DNA from: Ashinkailepas kermadecensis
Lineage: Eukaryota; Arthropoda; Thecostraca; Neolepadidae
DNA length: 64,000 bases
Direction: 5' to 3'
NCBI GenBank assembly: GCA_034440615.1
Contig: JAOTOM010004577.1
Location: 279,713-343,712 of the forward strand
The position numbers and the translations under genes were made by a program. This document shows positions 32,501 through 43,222 of the stretch, piece after piece (position 1 is the first letter of the stretch; every line of letters starts with the position of its first letter). The notes under the pieces were generated by a model. The model saw nothing but the letters and a program-made list of their open reading frames with translations. It did no database searches and had not been told where the DNA came from.

Positions 32501-32821
32501 TTCGCCTGCGTCACCGGCTATGGAGGCTGGATCAACGCATTCCTCTCCTACCCGGGCTTCATCCCGCTCAGTCGGCTCACCTACGCCGCGTACTTGGTGC
32601 ACTTAAACATTCTTCTTTTCGGTATGTACTCCTCCAAAGACGCATTGTATTTTGATGTCGTCAGGCTAGTATACTGGTTTGTACCGCAAGTAATTGTAAC
32701 ATTTGCAGTCTCCTTCGCGTTCTCCATGGCATTCGAGGCTCCGTTCATGGTTTTAGAAAAGATCTTGTTCGCGCGACCTCCGTCTCAGGAACGCAGGCCC
32801 GACGGTGTTATCAAAGGATAG
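29555..32821 (+). CDS. NRF-6-like acyltransferase, copy C (two exons)
   Basis: Exons 29555-29876 (possible extension to 29440) and 30852-32821 give an intact 763-residue protein. Exon 1 and the intron are almost identical to copy B, whereas the catalytic exon agrees with copy A at most sites where A and B differ. Private residues include RRPTF in place of RSPPF, AADK, IYSM and LVHLN. LVHLN sits in the conserved C-terminal PLSRLTY-x5-LVH region. The 3' flank holds ~90 bases absent from A and B and lacks ~48 bases they have. Function as inferred for copy A. Confidence 0.9.
30022..30148 (+). pseudogene. orphan exon-like block in copy C intron, frameshifted
   Basis: Same block as in A and B, but one base is missing (GGACACATG becomes GGAACATG at about 30092). 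The only good frame is broken, which argues that the block is not required in this copy. Confidence 0.55.
30852..32821 (+). CDS. NRF-6-like copy C, exon 2 (catalytic)
   Basis: Acceptor CTTTCATTCCAG, stop TAG at 32819. Full-length and uninterrupted. Confidence 0.9.
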
Positions 32822-33859
32822 ACTGATGAAATCCGTGAAGTTACCATGGAAAGGATATAAGATTAACTGTGAAAATGTGTAGTGCCGTTATTACATCACG
32901 ATACATATGGCCACCGCCGCTCGATTTGGACCCCTGGTGCACCTGATCAGAACTGGACGGCTTAAACGTCCAGCTAGTGATGGCTACTGGGGCGGGGGAA
33001 CCTGTCGCTGATGGATGTCTGCCAATGGCCTTAGCATGCATCAGGCGTATACCGTCCACAGGCATTCTGAAGGTCCAGTCACTCAGCTGACCCCGAGAAA
33101 CCTTCTCGAACTGTCAACCGCTTTGTTGCTCTCGTTGGTGTGAACACCCGGTGGCACTTTCACGGGACGTTGGAATGGATGTTCGTGAATGCTTTCCTTA
33201 TCCTGTGCGATGTCAAGTAAAGAATACAGCATATCGGAAACAGAGAAACTAGACGTTGCGTGGTTTCGAGTTCCGTTCGTTGTCGGTTGACGGCCTTACC
33301 AGCCGGAGTCACGAGTACCGTGTTGTGTTTTCTCGTTGCGAACTAACTTCGGTGTTTGTTGACGGCCCTATCAGCCGAGGTCATGAGCTTGGTGCTGCCG
33401 TTTTCACATTGGAAACAACCTGTCGGTGAAGACATCAACGACGCCAGAGTGATGCACGTTGTATCATCACTCCTGCTCCACACGGCACATTCGCCTTCTG
33501 AATAGGAGGGATCGCGTCGCGGCGACCTTGGGACGCAGCACGTGACTTCGGGTACACACCAGCTAGATGATACTAGATGTAGTTGGAAATTAGCTCAGAA
33601 ATGTGACAGCATAATCCAAAACATCATGACGATTTCGGTTGACAAGACCTTCAACCTCACCAATGCACGTTTGAACAATAAACGTTATTCACCTAAGACT
33701 TATGATGACCTAAGAAGTGTTCAGTACCTTCGATTGATCCTTCTGATGAACGAAATGGATTGGTACCAATAGTTCGGACCAACAACTACATGACCTGTCA
33801 TGACCCAGTGCAGGTCGCTTGTTGCTACGTATGCTACATCGCAAGTCGCATGTTGCATC

Positions 33860-34495
33860 TGACCACATAGGAATTATAGTTTTAGTTGGATCTCCAACAG
33901 AGATATCATCATCAAATGCGGATGTACTTCAAACACATAGTTTCTACACAAGTTGATACATACTAGGTTATCAACATGTGTATTTTACCCACACCTCGGT
34001 ATCAGGACATCCCTCTGTTGTGCTACTAAGCATCTCTTGCTGCTTGAACGTATGCTTGCGATGGCCTGCACGGACGAGTAAACTTTAGCTACCAAGGAAC
34101 GTTCCAACAATGGCTGGAATAACCGACACAGCGGCAAAACAGAACCCGTGGTGTCTTGGTTATCGTCATATCGGATGACGTAGGATAAGAGTGGAAAATC
34201 TTTCGGAGAAGCGTACAAAATGATTCCCGACAAGGTGTGTAGGTTCTAAAAGCATAACACCGGCCAGCCCTCCCTGGTTGTCTGCGGGACTGTACAGCTG
34301 TAGGGCTAAACGCCCACCGAACCCCATGGCGAGTTGAACATTTAATATAAATGCCATGAACGACATACTGCTCTCATGCAAAATATATGGGACTCAATGT
34401 TATGAATGGAGCAGGCGGTTACAGGTAATGTGTGGGTATGACAGAACTAATTACACCATCATCAGCTTCCGTTTATTTGATTTCTCTGCTCTTTT
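33860..34495. other. no gene seen
   Basis: Sequence after the triplication breakpoint. No domain or array recognised. Confidence 0.4.
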
Positions 34496-34499
34496 GTTG

Positions 34500-36520
34500 C
34501 TGATGGCCTAATGTCAGTCAGCCTGGTGGGGAAGTTACTGTACCGACTAATCGTTGTGCGGGCAATGCCAAGTTCCGCCAATTATTTAAAAGGGCAACAC
34601 CCATACAGCTAATCCGGCTCACGGATGTCCGGTGACAAAAACCAAACCGGTGTGGAGAGCACAGCACACCCACCAAAGGTAAGTGAGCCCCGGGTATCGC
34701 AGGCAATGGCAGGAACGCAACCCAGCAGAGATGAGTGCCGCCGGCGCCCGACAAACACCCGGTCTGATCACCCCTGGCGGGGTCCGTGCCATGCTTCCCG
34801 ACATAGCCGAGCAAAGGCAAATGCTAAACACCTTCCATTTTATTTACGACAAACATGACACAGAAGACAAACCTGAAACTGTGCGCATAAACCAGAGGAA
34901 AGCATTCTCCTCGGAAATGGGAAAACCCTGCACACGATTCACCAAAATGTGCACCAGGTAAAACCCAATTGGCCTAACTGCGGGTCATAATATTAGAAGC
35001 CATTGCATAAGTGAATGGATGCTCCAGTAGATCTAGATGATCATTGCCAAGCAGGATTTTTATGTGAAGTTGAATGTTTTTACGAGCAGCAACTCGTAGG
35101 AATGGGGGTGAGGAGCAAGAAGTGGACATCGTAACAGAAAATGTTCGATAGAAAGTGGGGTGCGGTAGTGGTCGCATACGGGGGGTGGGGGGGGGGGGGG
35201 GGGGTCGCCTCTGGTGATCAAGTGGCAATAGGTGATGTTGGTATGACCCATTTCTAAGTCGTGTCATAACTATTTCAAATAATCGGCATTTTTCTTGATC
35301 TGTCAGCCAATGTTGCATATTGTGTACAATGGGGATCAGGTGATGCTGAGGTGATTGTTCCGACTGCTTCTGAAGGACGGATCGCTGGAGGGAGTTGAGA
35401 ATTGAAAGCGGATCAGAAAGCGGATATGGCGAGACAAGGGGAAGTGGAAATGCTAGCCTATGTTTATCTAATCGATCTGCTTTTTCGTTCCCGGCTATCT
35501 CACAATGACCGGATATCCACAGGAAATGGATATAGACGTTTGGATATTCCCCCAGTAGATCCTGTATATCACCTGCAGTAGATGTGTCATCTTGATATTG
35601 CTTCGAGCGCAGACCTAGAGTCGCAATAAAAACCGCCTTGGATATTTTGTGGTGAATGATATGCTGCAGCGCACCGTGGATGTCAGCCATGTCGGCAGTC
35701 AAAACTGACATCGAATCTTGGAGACGTGCTTTCCCCACCACACCATGACACGCAAATGTAGCACCGGTCCTTCCTCTGACTCAAGAGCCATCAGTATAAA
35801 TAAACACATATCCGGGACAACCATCAAGTAACATCTGAAACTGTTCTTGGATTTCAGGATTTTAAAGTAGAGTATTGGTCTCTGAGCAGAGGAAAAAGAA
35901 GTGGAGGAGGGCGAAGCATGAATGGAACGAATGCAGCACATTTTGTAACCGCTTGATGTGGTATTTTAAACGTTCTGTGCAGGACGCGTAGAAATCTCGA
36001 GACCGTGAAAACCACACGATGGCGACCACGGTGGGTGCGTGCAGTCGCGAAAAGTGACGAGTTGGAAGAATGGTTGTGTTGTTATTGGGGTTTAGGGGCG
36101 CATCAACTGCGTAGGTTATACAGCGAAGAATGGTTGTGCTGAGATTGAACCTCCATGCCGTAGCGACGAAGTTGGCAACAACGGCGGTGGGCGAGACTGG
36201 GCACGCCGGTTACGACACGAAGGTTCAGCACTGGACTCGTGCGGAAACCGCCTGTCACGAGACGGAGAGCCTCGTTTCGGATAGCCTCAAGCCGTTGCAC
36301 CAGGCTGGCAGTGAAACCGACAAAGAAGAAAACTGGCCGGAGAGCGAGTGCACGAGGCCGACAGGATGGCCTCAGGGCTCCTGGCACAGAAGTGAGGATC
36401 ACGCGGCGGAGAGACGCTATGGACCCACGGTAACCGGGTTCTCGTGACAGCTTGTGGAAACATAACCGTGATATGTCCAATTCGGGTGGAGGTGTAGTCA
36501 CTTCGGAAATATTCAAATCG
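34500..36520 (-). mobile_element. RNase H-bearing I/Jockey-type LINE remnant
   Basis: On the minus strand, 36516-36103 encodes an RT thumb-like region (LEAIRNEALRLVTGGFRTSP). The segment 35741-34974 encodes an RNase H domain (FLWISGHCEIAGNEKADRLD) followed by a degraded zinc-finger-like tail (SIEHFLLRCPLLAPH). Frameshifts near 35.1-35.2 kb (a poly-G run) and between 36.1 and 35.9 kb break it. The stretch 34500-34970 may be its 3' untranslated region. RNase H after RT is typical of I-clade and related elements. Confidence 0.78.
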
Positions 36521-36524
36521 GGTT

Positions 36525-36785
36525 TCCGTGCAGAGCATCGAAAGTTCAGCTACATGCACCATGTCAGGCACTATTTTGGAGCGGTGCCTATGTTCAACAC
36601 TTGGGCACGTATATTCGTCCATTACACAGGGCCACTAGTACGAAAAAAACACGTAGAAAAGTGTCGCGAAGCGTGCTCATTGAGATTCTCCATGCGCTGA
36701 CGCCTCTGCGCGGCCGCCAAAAATCGCCCACAGTAGGTCGAAAGTCGAAGTGGACGGTACCCACAACGTTCAGAGATACGACCCC
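36525..36785. other. no gene seen
   Basis: Short stretch between the LINE remnant and the 23 bp array. No exon recognised. Confidence 0.35.
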
Positions 36786-36789
36786 CCCT

Positions 36790-36950
36790 CCCACTGCCCA
36801 GTAGTAGCCGCTCCCGCTGCCCGGTCGTGGCCGCTCCCGCTGCCCGGTCGTGGCCGCTCCCACCGCCCGGTAGTAGCCGCTCCCACTGCCCGGTAGTAGC
36901 CGCTCCCACTGCCCGACCGTGGCCGCTCCCGCCGCCCGGTTGCTGGCAGG
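36790..36950. repeat. 23 bp minisatellite
   Basis: About seven copies of CGCTCCCGCTGCCCGGTCGT then GGC, with variants. Confidence 0.88.
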
Positions 36951-36954
36951 GGTA

Positions 36955-37540
36955 TTCGTCCCCTAAGGTTTTCTGCGAATAGTGGAAAAACGGCGCACCG
37001 AAGCGCCCCGAAAATTGCCATGCTCTTCCCACATCAATTTGATATATCGTGTGAAAATGTTTAAGTCAGGTCATCCACGGTCACCGAGTTAATCGAGGTC
37101 TAGTGAGGTGACCTTCAAAAAAAGTTCAACCAGTCGTCACGCCCTAACGGGTAAAGATTTTTTAATGAAATCTTCAGCGTCTATACTTATCTTTAGGGAC
37201 ATCACAAAACTCAATAGAGGATCTTTTGTTGCGTTTTTTTTCGTGACTTATTAGTCTTACATATTCGACTCATTAAGCACTTCTTATGAGGCTAAGTGTA
37301 CTTAAAGCACGGTGTATCGGTGCCTCTACCCGTTAGAAAAATAAAATAAAAACGTAAACGAAAAAGTTTTAAAATTTCAAACCATAAGAAATTTTACTTT
37401 TGGGTGGGCAAATATTTTGGTACCATGGTCGATTTCGCCTTACTCGCTTGATACGAAATAAGCTTTATTTTAAAATCTTCCCCAAATCAACTCCCCAAAG
37501 CCGAAAAATATGACGTCAGTCGTGACTTCATAACCCCTAG
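36955..37540. other. no gene seen
   Basis: Includes a stretch at 37060-37115 with several GTCAGGTCA/GGTGACC sites like those in the TTAA elements; otherwise AT-rich and unassigned. Confidence 0.4.
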
Positions 37541-37544
37541 CAAC

Positions 37545-37670
37545 GTCACCATTTTGAGGGAATGCAATTTTGGGGATGGCTTCGGGCCCTTTCGTGGAAC
37601 GCTGTCCGATGACTTCTCTTTAATTTTCGTGCTACGCTTAGCTTGGAGATTAGAGGGAGGCATTTAGTGG
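37545..37670 (+). repeat. dispersed repeat, copy b
   Basis: Matches the minus strand of 16430-16575 (GCAATTTTGGGGATGGCTTC; TTTTCGTGCTACGCTTAGCT). Confidence 0.65.
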
Positions 37671-37744
37671 TCCCCTTCCCACCGAGACGGGGTGAGAGGA
37701 TCTGACCGGAAAGACGGGCGGACTAGCAGTCGGAGAGGGCTCCA

Positions 37745-37935
37745 AGCAGACATGAACGGTCCCTGGGCGAAGGGACACACGCAAGATTTTCGAAAGGGAG
37801 AGCACACATTTTTAAGTGTCCTTGGAAGACCGGATCCCCTTCGAGTGAAATGGGCTCCTTGATTACGCAGAAACCATCGCCGTTGACACCTGGGCTCTCT
37901 TTACTTGCTGGAAGCCTCGGAGGAAACTTCCTCGA
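37745..37935 (+). repeat. dispersed repeat related to 39600-39785
   Basis: Shares GACATGAA-GGTCCCTG, GCAAGATTTTC and CAT-CGCCGTTG, in the same order, with the copy in TMEM26 intron 1. Confidence 0.6.
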
Positions 37936-38036
37936 CGTCATGAAGCCCACGGAAACTTATACCAACTATTGTATCATGTCATGCAGCCCAGACATTTTCT
38001 GAGCGCATCCCCCTCCCTGAGCAAGAAGGATATGTA

Positions 38037-38275
38037 CATAATCTGAGGGCGCCATGAGGGTGGGGAACGGAGATGAAAGTAGGGTAGGGATATAATCTGA
38101 GGGCGCTGGGAGGGTAGGAAAGGGAGAAGAAAGCAGGGTAGGGATATAATCTGAGGGAGCCAGGGTGGTGGGAAAGGGAGAGGAAATCATGGTAGGTACA
38201 TAAGCTGAGGGCGCCAGGAGGGTGGGGAAGGGATTGGCAGGCAGGGTAGGGATATATTCTGAGGGCGGTGAGAGA
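38037..38275. repeat. 54 bp minisatellite
   Basis: Just over four units of ATAATCTGAGGGCGCTGGGA then a G/A-rich part ending AGCAGGGTAGGGAT. Confidence 0.88.
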
Positions 38276-38334
38276 TTGCCGGTTTATGCGACTTAGTGGT
38301 CACATATTTCTGCCCAAGAAGTGGCATTTTCGCC

Positions 38335-38530
38335 AGTGACGTCAGGGTGACTGTGGGACTGTGACTGTGTGTGTGACTGTGTGACTATGACTGAAGTGGC
38401 ATTTTCGCTAGTGATGTCAGGGTGACTGTGGGACTGTGACTGTGTGTGTAACTGTGTGACTGTGACTGTCAAGTATTTTCGCTTGTTACGTTAGGGTGAC
38501 GTCAGGGTGACGTCAGAGTCACGTCAGGGT
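38335..38530. repeat. GTGACTGT-rich simple repeat
   Basis: Two ~70-base units with GTGGCATTTTCGC and GGGTGACTGTGGGACTGTGA, followed by GACGTCAGGGT repeats. Lies ~430 bases upstream of the TMEM26 start codon. Confidence 0.75.
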
Positions 38531-38964
38531 GCCTGTGGGCACGTTTCCGAGAGTACACAAAGCGATGTAATTTGGCTTGCGTGTCTGAGATGGCGAACAT
38601 GCGAACTGACCACCACCGCGCCAATTCAGCTCCTGTGAGCGGGCAAGCACATTTTCCAGCTCCCGCACTACAAAGCCACCCCTATGTCAACTCGTTGGCG
38701 GGTCTCGATGTGAGCGAAAGCTCTGTTACGCCGCATACACACCGGTCCGGTGAGATAACAAGCGTCGATGCCGACGGGCCCTACCGTCGGCAGGGGGTGG
38801 TAAACACCACCGACGCGACGCGCCCGACGCGGTCGCCAGTCCCGCTCCGCTCACCGACACACGCGGCTGACCTGACCTCAGGCTGCGGCCTGCCGCCGTC
38901 TCGCGCAGTCGAGCGTGACCTGCCCTTCAACAGGCCGCGGTGGAGTGCGCTTCCGATGCCGAGC

Positions 38965-39158
38965 ATGGCCTGCCTGAGCATGGTGAAGGCGCTGTTGGCG
39001 CGCGGCCTGTTCGTGGTGCACTCGTTCGTGGCCGTGTGGAAGGTGGTGGACGTGAAGGGAGGCGACACGGCCTACTGGTTCCTGCTCGCCGGCGTCCTGC
39101 TGCTCATCTTCGAGGGCATGGTGTCCGTGTGCGGACGCGGCGGCAAGGAGTTCAAATG
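38965..39158 (+). CDS. TMEM26: TMEM26 exon 1
   Basis: Encodes [20 protein letters not shown] and a second hydrophobic segment ([16 protein letters not shown]), ending EFK-TG. The donor is TG|GTGAGC. The open frame extends upstream to an ATG at 38590, giving a Pro/Ser-rich N-terminus that vertebrate proteins lack; I prefer 38965. A 39 bp donor-phased array starts at the first intron base. Confidence 0.88.
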
Positions 39159-42100
39159 GTGAGCGTACGCCAGCCGGACCAGTTGATAAGGGGAGTGGTG
39201 AGTGTGTGCCAGCCGGACCAGTCGGTGAGGGGAGTGGGGAGCGTGCGCCAGCCGGACCAGTCGGTGAGGGGAGCGGTGATTGTGTTACAGCTGGACCAGT
39301 CGGTGAGGGGAGTGGTGAGTGTGTGCCAGCCGGACCAGTCGATGAGGGGAGTGGGGAGTGTGTGGAAGCCGGCCGGACTAATCGATGAGGGGAGTGGGGA
39401 GCGTTTGCCAGCCGGACCAGTCGATGAGGGGAGTGGTGAGTGTGTTACAGCTGGACCAGTCGGTGGGGAGAGTGGTGAGCGTGTGTCAGGGGTGTTGGAA
39501 GGGCAGGACCAATAAAGAGGTCCCCTGAACCAACGAAAAGGTCCGTTGAGACGACGGAGATGGTCACTGATCTGATGGAGAGGGTCCCTCCCACCTGGGG
39601 AGGGCCCCGAGACGACATGAAGGGTCCCTGAGCCCAGGTGTTCACACAAGATTTTCCTAAGATGGCATGCATATTTCTAAAGGGTCCCTGGTAGACCGAG
39701 CCCGCTTTAAGTGATATGAACCCCTTGACTACTCAGGAACCTTCGCCGTTGGCTCAGAGGCCCTCTTTTCTTGCTTCGTCAGTCCAGAGCCCTTCATACC
39801 TGCCTAGGCCGACTCCAATGGTCCTGGGTCCTCTCTGGTGGCCAAGAGCCCTTTCCGTCGGTCCAGGGGACCTCTTCGTTGGCTCAGAGGCCCTCTTCGT
39901 TGGTTTAGAGGCCCCCTTCGTTGGACTCACGGTAGGAGCCCAAGCCCAAGCCCAAGACCCAAGTGGTTTGGCTTGATGCAAATATGCGCTGTAAACTGTC
40001 TCGATGCCACGAAACCCACGAAAATTTACACCAACTATGGTACGATGCTACCCGAAATACAGCTCAGATATTTTCTGAGCGCACCTCCTCCCATGTGAAC
40101 AGAAAAAAAGACAGGGGCACTAAAGCCCAGGGGTGCCAAAATTATGGATGCTCCCCACCCCCACCCCCACCTTAGGCCAACTGCTGGATCCACTACTCAG
40201 AGGTACGGGTGAGAGCGACGGTGATAGTGACAAGTGATGCTGACAAGTCTGTAGATAGTCTTCAGAAAACCGCATACCTGATGGATGCCGTTCTCCGTAG
40301 GAGTAACTGGTGACAATGGTCTAACTTTGCTCACATGCTGATACATTTAGTATTTCAGCATGGCAGAAATCTTGGCGAATAATATCAGAACGGGGCACTT
40401 TTGAAGCTTATTAACATCAATTCCCATCGTGGGAAAACAGCTTGGATAATATTACCAGCTCTATGCAATGCATTCGTACGTGAATTAATGCAGCATAGTC
40501 TGGGAATTGCGGAGCCCAGTTGCGAGCACTTGGCATTACACTGTGAGCACTGTTAAGCACTGCTAAGGACATTGCTCCACACACGTGGTAGCATCAGCCC
40601 ATCCCAAAATATCGGTCAGATTCTTCACAAAAATACAATACTGAAAAAAGAAGTGTCAGAAGAATTACAAATGCTGCAGATGCTACATGAATCATTGCAT
40701 ACTTTTCCACCACCATCACTCGACATAGCCTGCTTCACCTGTGTGCATCACCGATACCTGTAAATTAGACTATTTCCTTAGTACAACTTTGCATCGAAGG
40801 ACTATATCGGATGGTCGTAGTCGTTCTTGGGAATAAATATTCTTCTCCTGCTTTGGTCAGACTCAGCCTCAAACAACCATCCGAGGAAATTTAATCCAAA
40901 TTCAAGAATGCATAGCTAAAGTAAACATACATGAGAATGGAGGGTGAGAAACCCTCACAAATAGCATACGCAGCTTTGCACTTGATGGTGTTTACAGGGA
41001 ACTAAAACTGAATAAATTGAACACATTCAGGAGAGTAGAGACCAAAATCAAAGAGAACATGGAGAAAACAGTTAGTTTGGAAACATGCAGTACTAAGCCC
41101 ATGATGCGCATTTTGACATATAATGGCACACATGGGCCATAAAGTAATCTTCTCGCTGGATTATCATCCTTTTTAATAGCCTTTCGTTTATTACTCGGGA
41201 ATTCAAGAGATGCAAGTGTGCACGGGAAACAATCATATCAGGCATGTCTAATTGGTAAGGAAGCAACACAGATACCATCAATAACAACACAAATGCCATG
41301 AATAGCAACAAAAATACCACCAATGCCAACACAACTACCATCAATACCAACACAAATGCTATCAATAAGAGCGTTAGCAAGAATCTGGAGCCGAATAATT
41401 GGAATGAGTCACCCAGTCATACACGGTCGGAACATGAACTAACCGTGATCACAGGGAGAATGGTAAATGGTCTACCCTTCTCCCTGTGACCACGATCAGC
41501 GATGACTCGATCGCCGATCAGTGTCCTGATGGTCTACCGAACAGCATCGAGAAGCTGACCACCAGAATGGTATACGGTCCACTGGTGGTCTACCGAACAC
41601 CACTAGAAAGCTGATCAACAGTACAGGGAGAATGGTTGACGGTCCACTGGTGGTCTAAAGAACACCACTAGAAAGCTGATCAACAGTACAGGGAGAATGG
41701 TTGACGGTCCACTGGTGGTCTACCGAACACCATCAGGAAGCTGATCAGCACCACCTATCACACAATTAGAGGAACTGTTAATTCCTAAATTCACTTTCGG
41801 AAAAGTTACGGCGCATTTAGTGTGGTGTGAATGAGTTTCTTCCCAGAAAGGAACATCTCCGTCTGTACTCTCCCCTGGATGGACAAAGCGACATCAACGT
41901 GGTGTAAAAGTAAAACCCTTGCAGAGAAAGAATACAATGTTGCTGTCTGCGCGTCATTTAATTGGCTCAAGTGGCGACTATTTCTATCATCACGTGCAGC
42001 AGTACTCCCCGGGAGGTTCCACATTGATTGCGTGCATTGCATGTGGTCAATGTGGTCAGGCAGTGGTCTTACTCCAGTGTGCTCGTGCCGACTATTTATT

Positions 42101-43021
42101 CCCAGGACCTGCCCATATGGCGTGGTTGCTCCCTATACCTATGTGCCGTTCTCACACTATGTGCCAACATGAGTGTGAGTAGTCGAATCGTAATCGAATC
42201 GAAGTCGAAGTTGGTGACGAAAACAGAGTTTTTGATGACACTCTTCCCAACCAATGCCCATACATTCTACGTTAGGTACATCAGCAACTTTGGTGTGTCA
42301 TAGGCCACACCTCTCTCCACCCACAGACGCAAGACATATCTGTCACGTATTCAGTTTCTGTCGGCGAGTGCTGCCTGCTGCACTAGCAGGGGTGACGAGT
42401 GTAGCATTGTGGCCACTGCTGCTGCAGCACACCAAGTAGATGTACCTTATGTACCTTGTACCTTTGTGCATGTACTAGGGCAGCGTCTCTATATTTCCCC
42501 CGTTCAGCCCGTTCAGCCAGCTTTTGAGCTGGCAGCAGCAGCTATGCTGCAGGTGAACTTTCACCTTTGTGCACCTGTGTTCACACATGTGGGCTCGATT
42601 TGCAGGTTTTGCCCCAGCGTCTTTCTGTACCTGTGCTCGATCGTGCCGCCATTGTGGCTTCTCGAGCTGGATTTAGCCAATGAAAAGTGGTCCAAGACAC
42701 GAAACTCGACCAGCCAGCAGCTCTCGGTGGAGAAGCTTTCGCAGCTGTTGGACTTTGTGAGTATGGCTCCAGGAAGGCCAAGAATACTGAGCCGCCGGGT
42801 GATCGGGTCAGAGCTCTAGGCGGAGCTTTCCCAGCTGTTGGATTGTGTGAGTAAAAGAAAACATATCGACAACGCATATATAAATATTGATGACCTATAT
42901 CGATTGACGATTCATGCACTGTCTAAACCAGTGGCATAGCCAGCATTTGTGTCCAGGGCCCCGCCCACTTTTCTGAAACTCATCGGATTTCGCTAACTAT
43001 ATTTTTGAATCGACCCTATAA

Positions 43022-43074
<53 letters not shown>

Positions 43075-43129
43075 TATATATATATATAGATATATATATA
43101 TATATATATATAGATATATATATATATAG

Positions 43130-43222
<93 letters not shown>

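Larger units (their letters stand above)
16600..33855 (+). repeat. tandem triplication of a ~4.7 kb NRF-6-like gene unit
   Basis: The catalytic exons start at 21422, 26134 and 30852, i.e. 4712 and 4718 bases apart. Homology on the left starts at the (CA)n tract at 16616. On the right it stops at GCAAGTCGCAT (33849), exactly where copies A and B continue into their (CA)n tract. Confidence 0.92.

Noticed and set aside
38590..38964. Extended N-terminus of TMEM26 from the ATG at 38590.
   Set aside because: Met at 38965 has a better start context and aligns exactly with the vertebrate start; the upstream part has no family counterpart. Not fully excluded.
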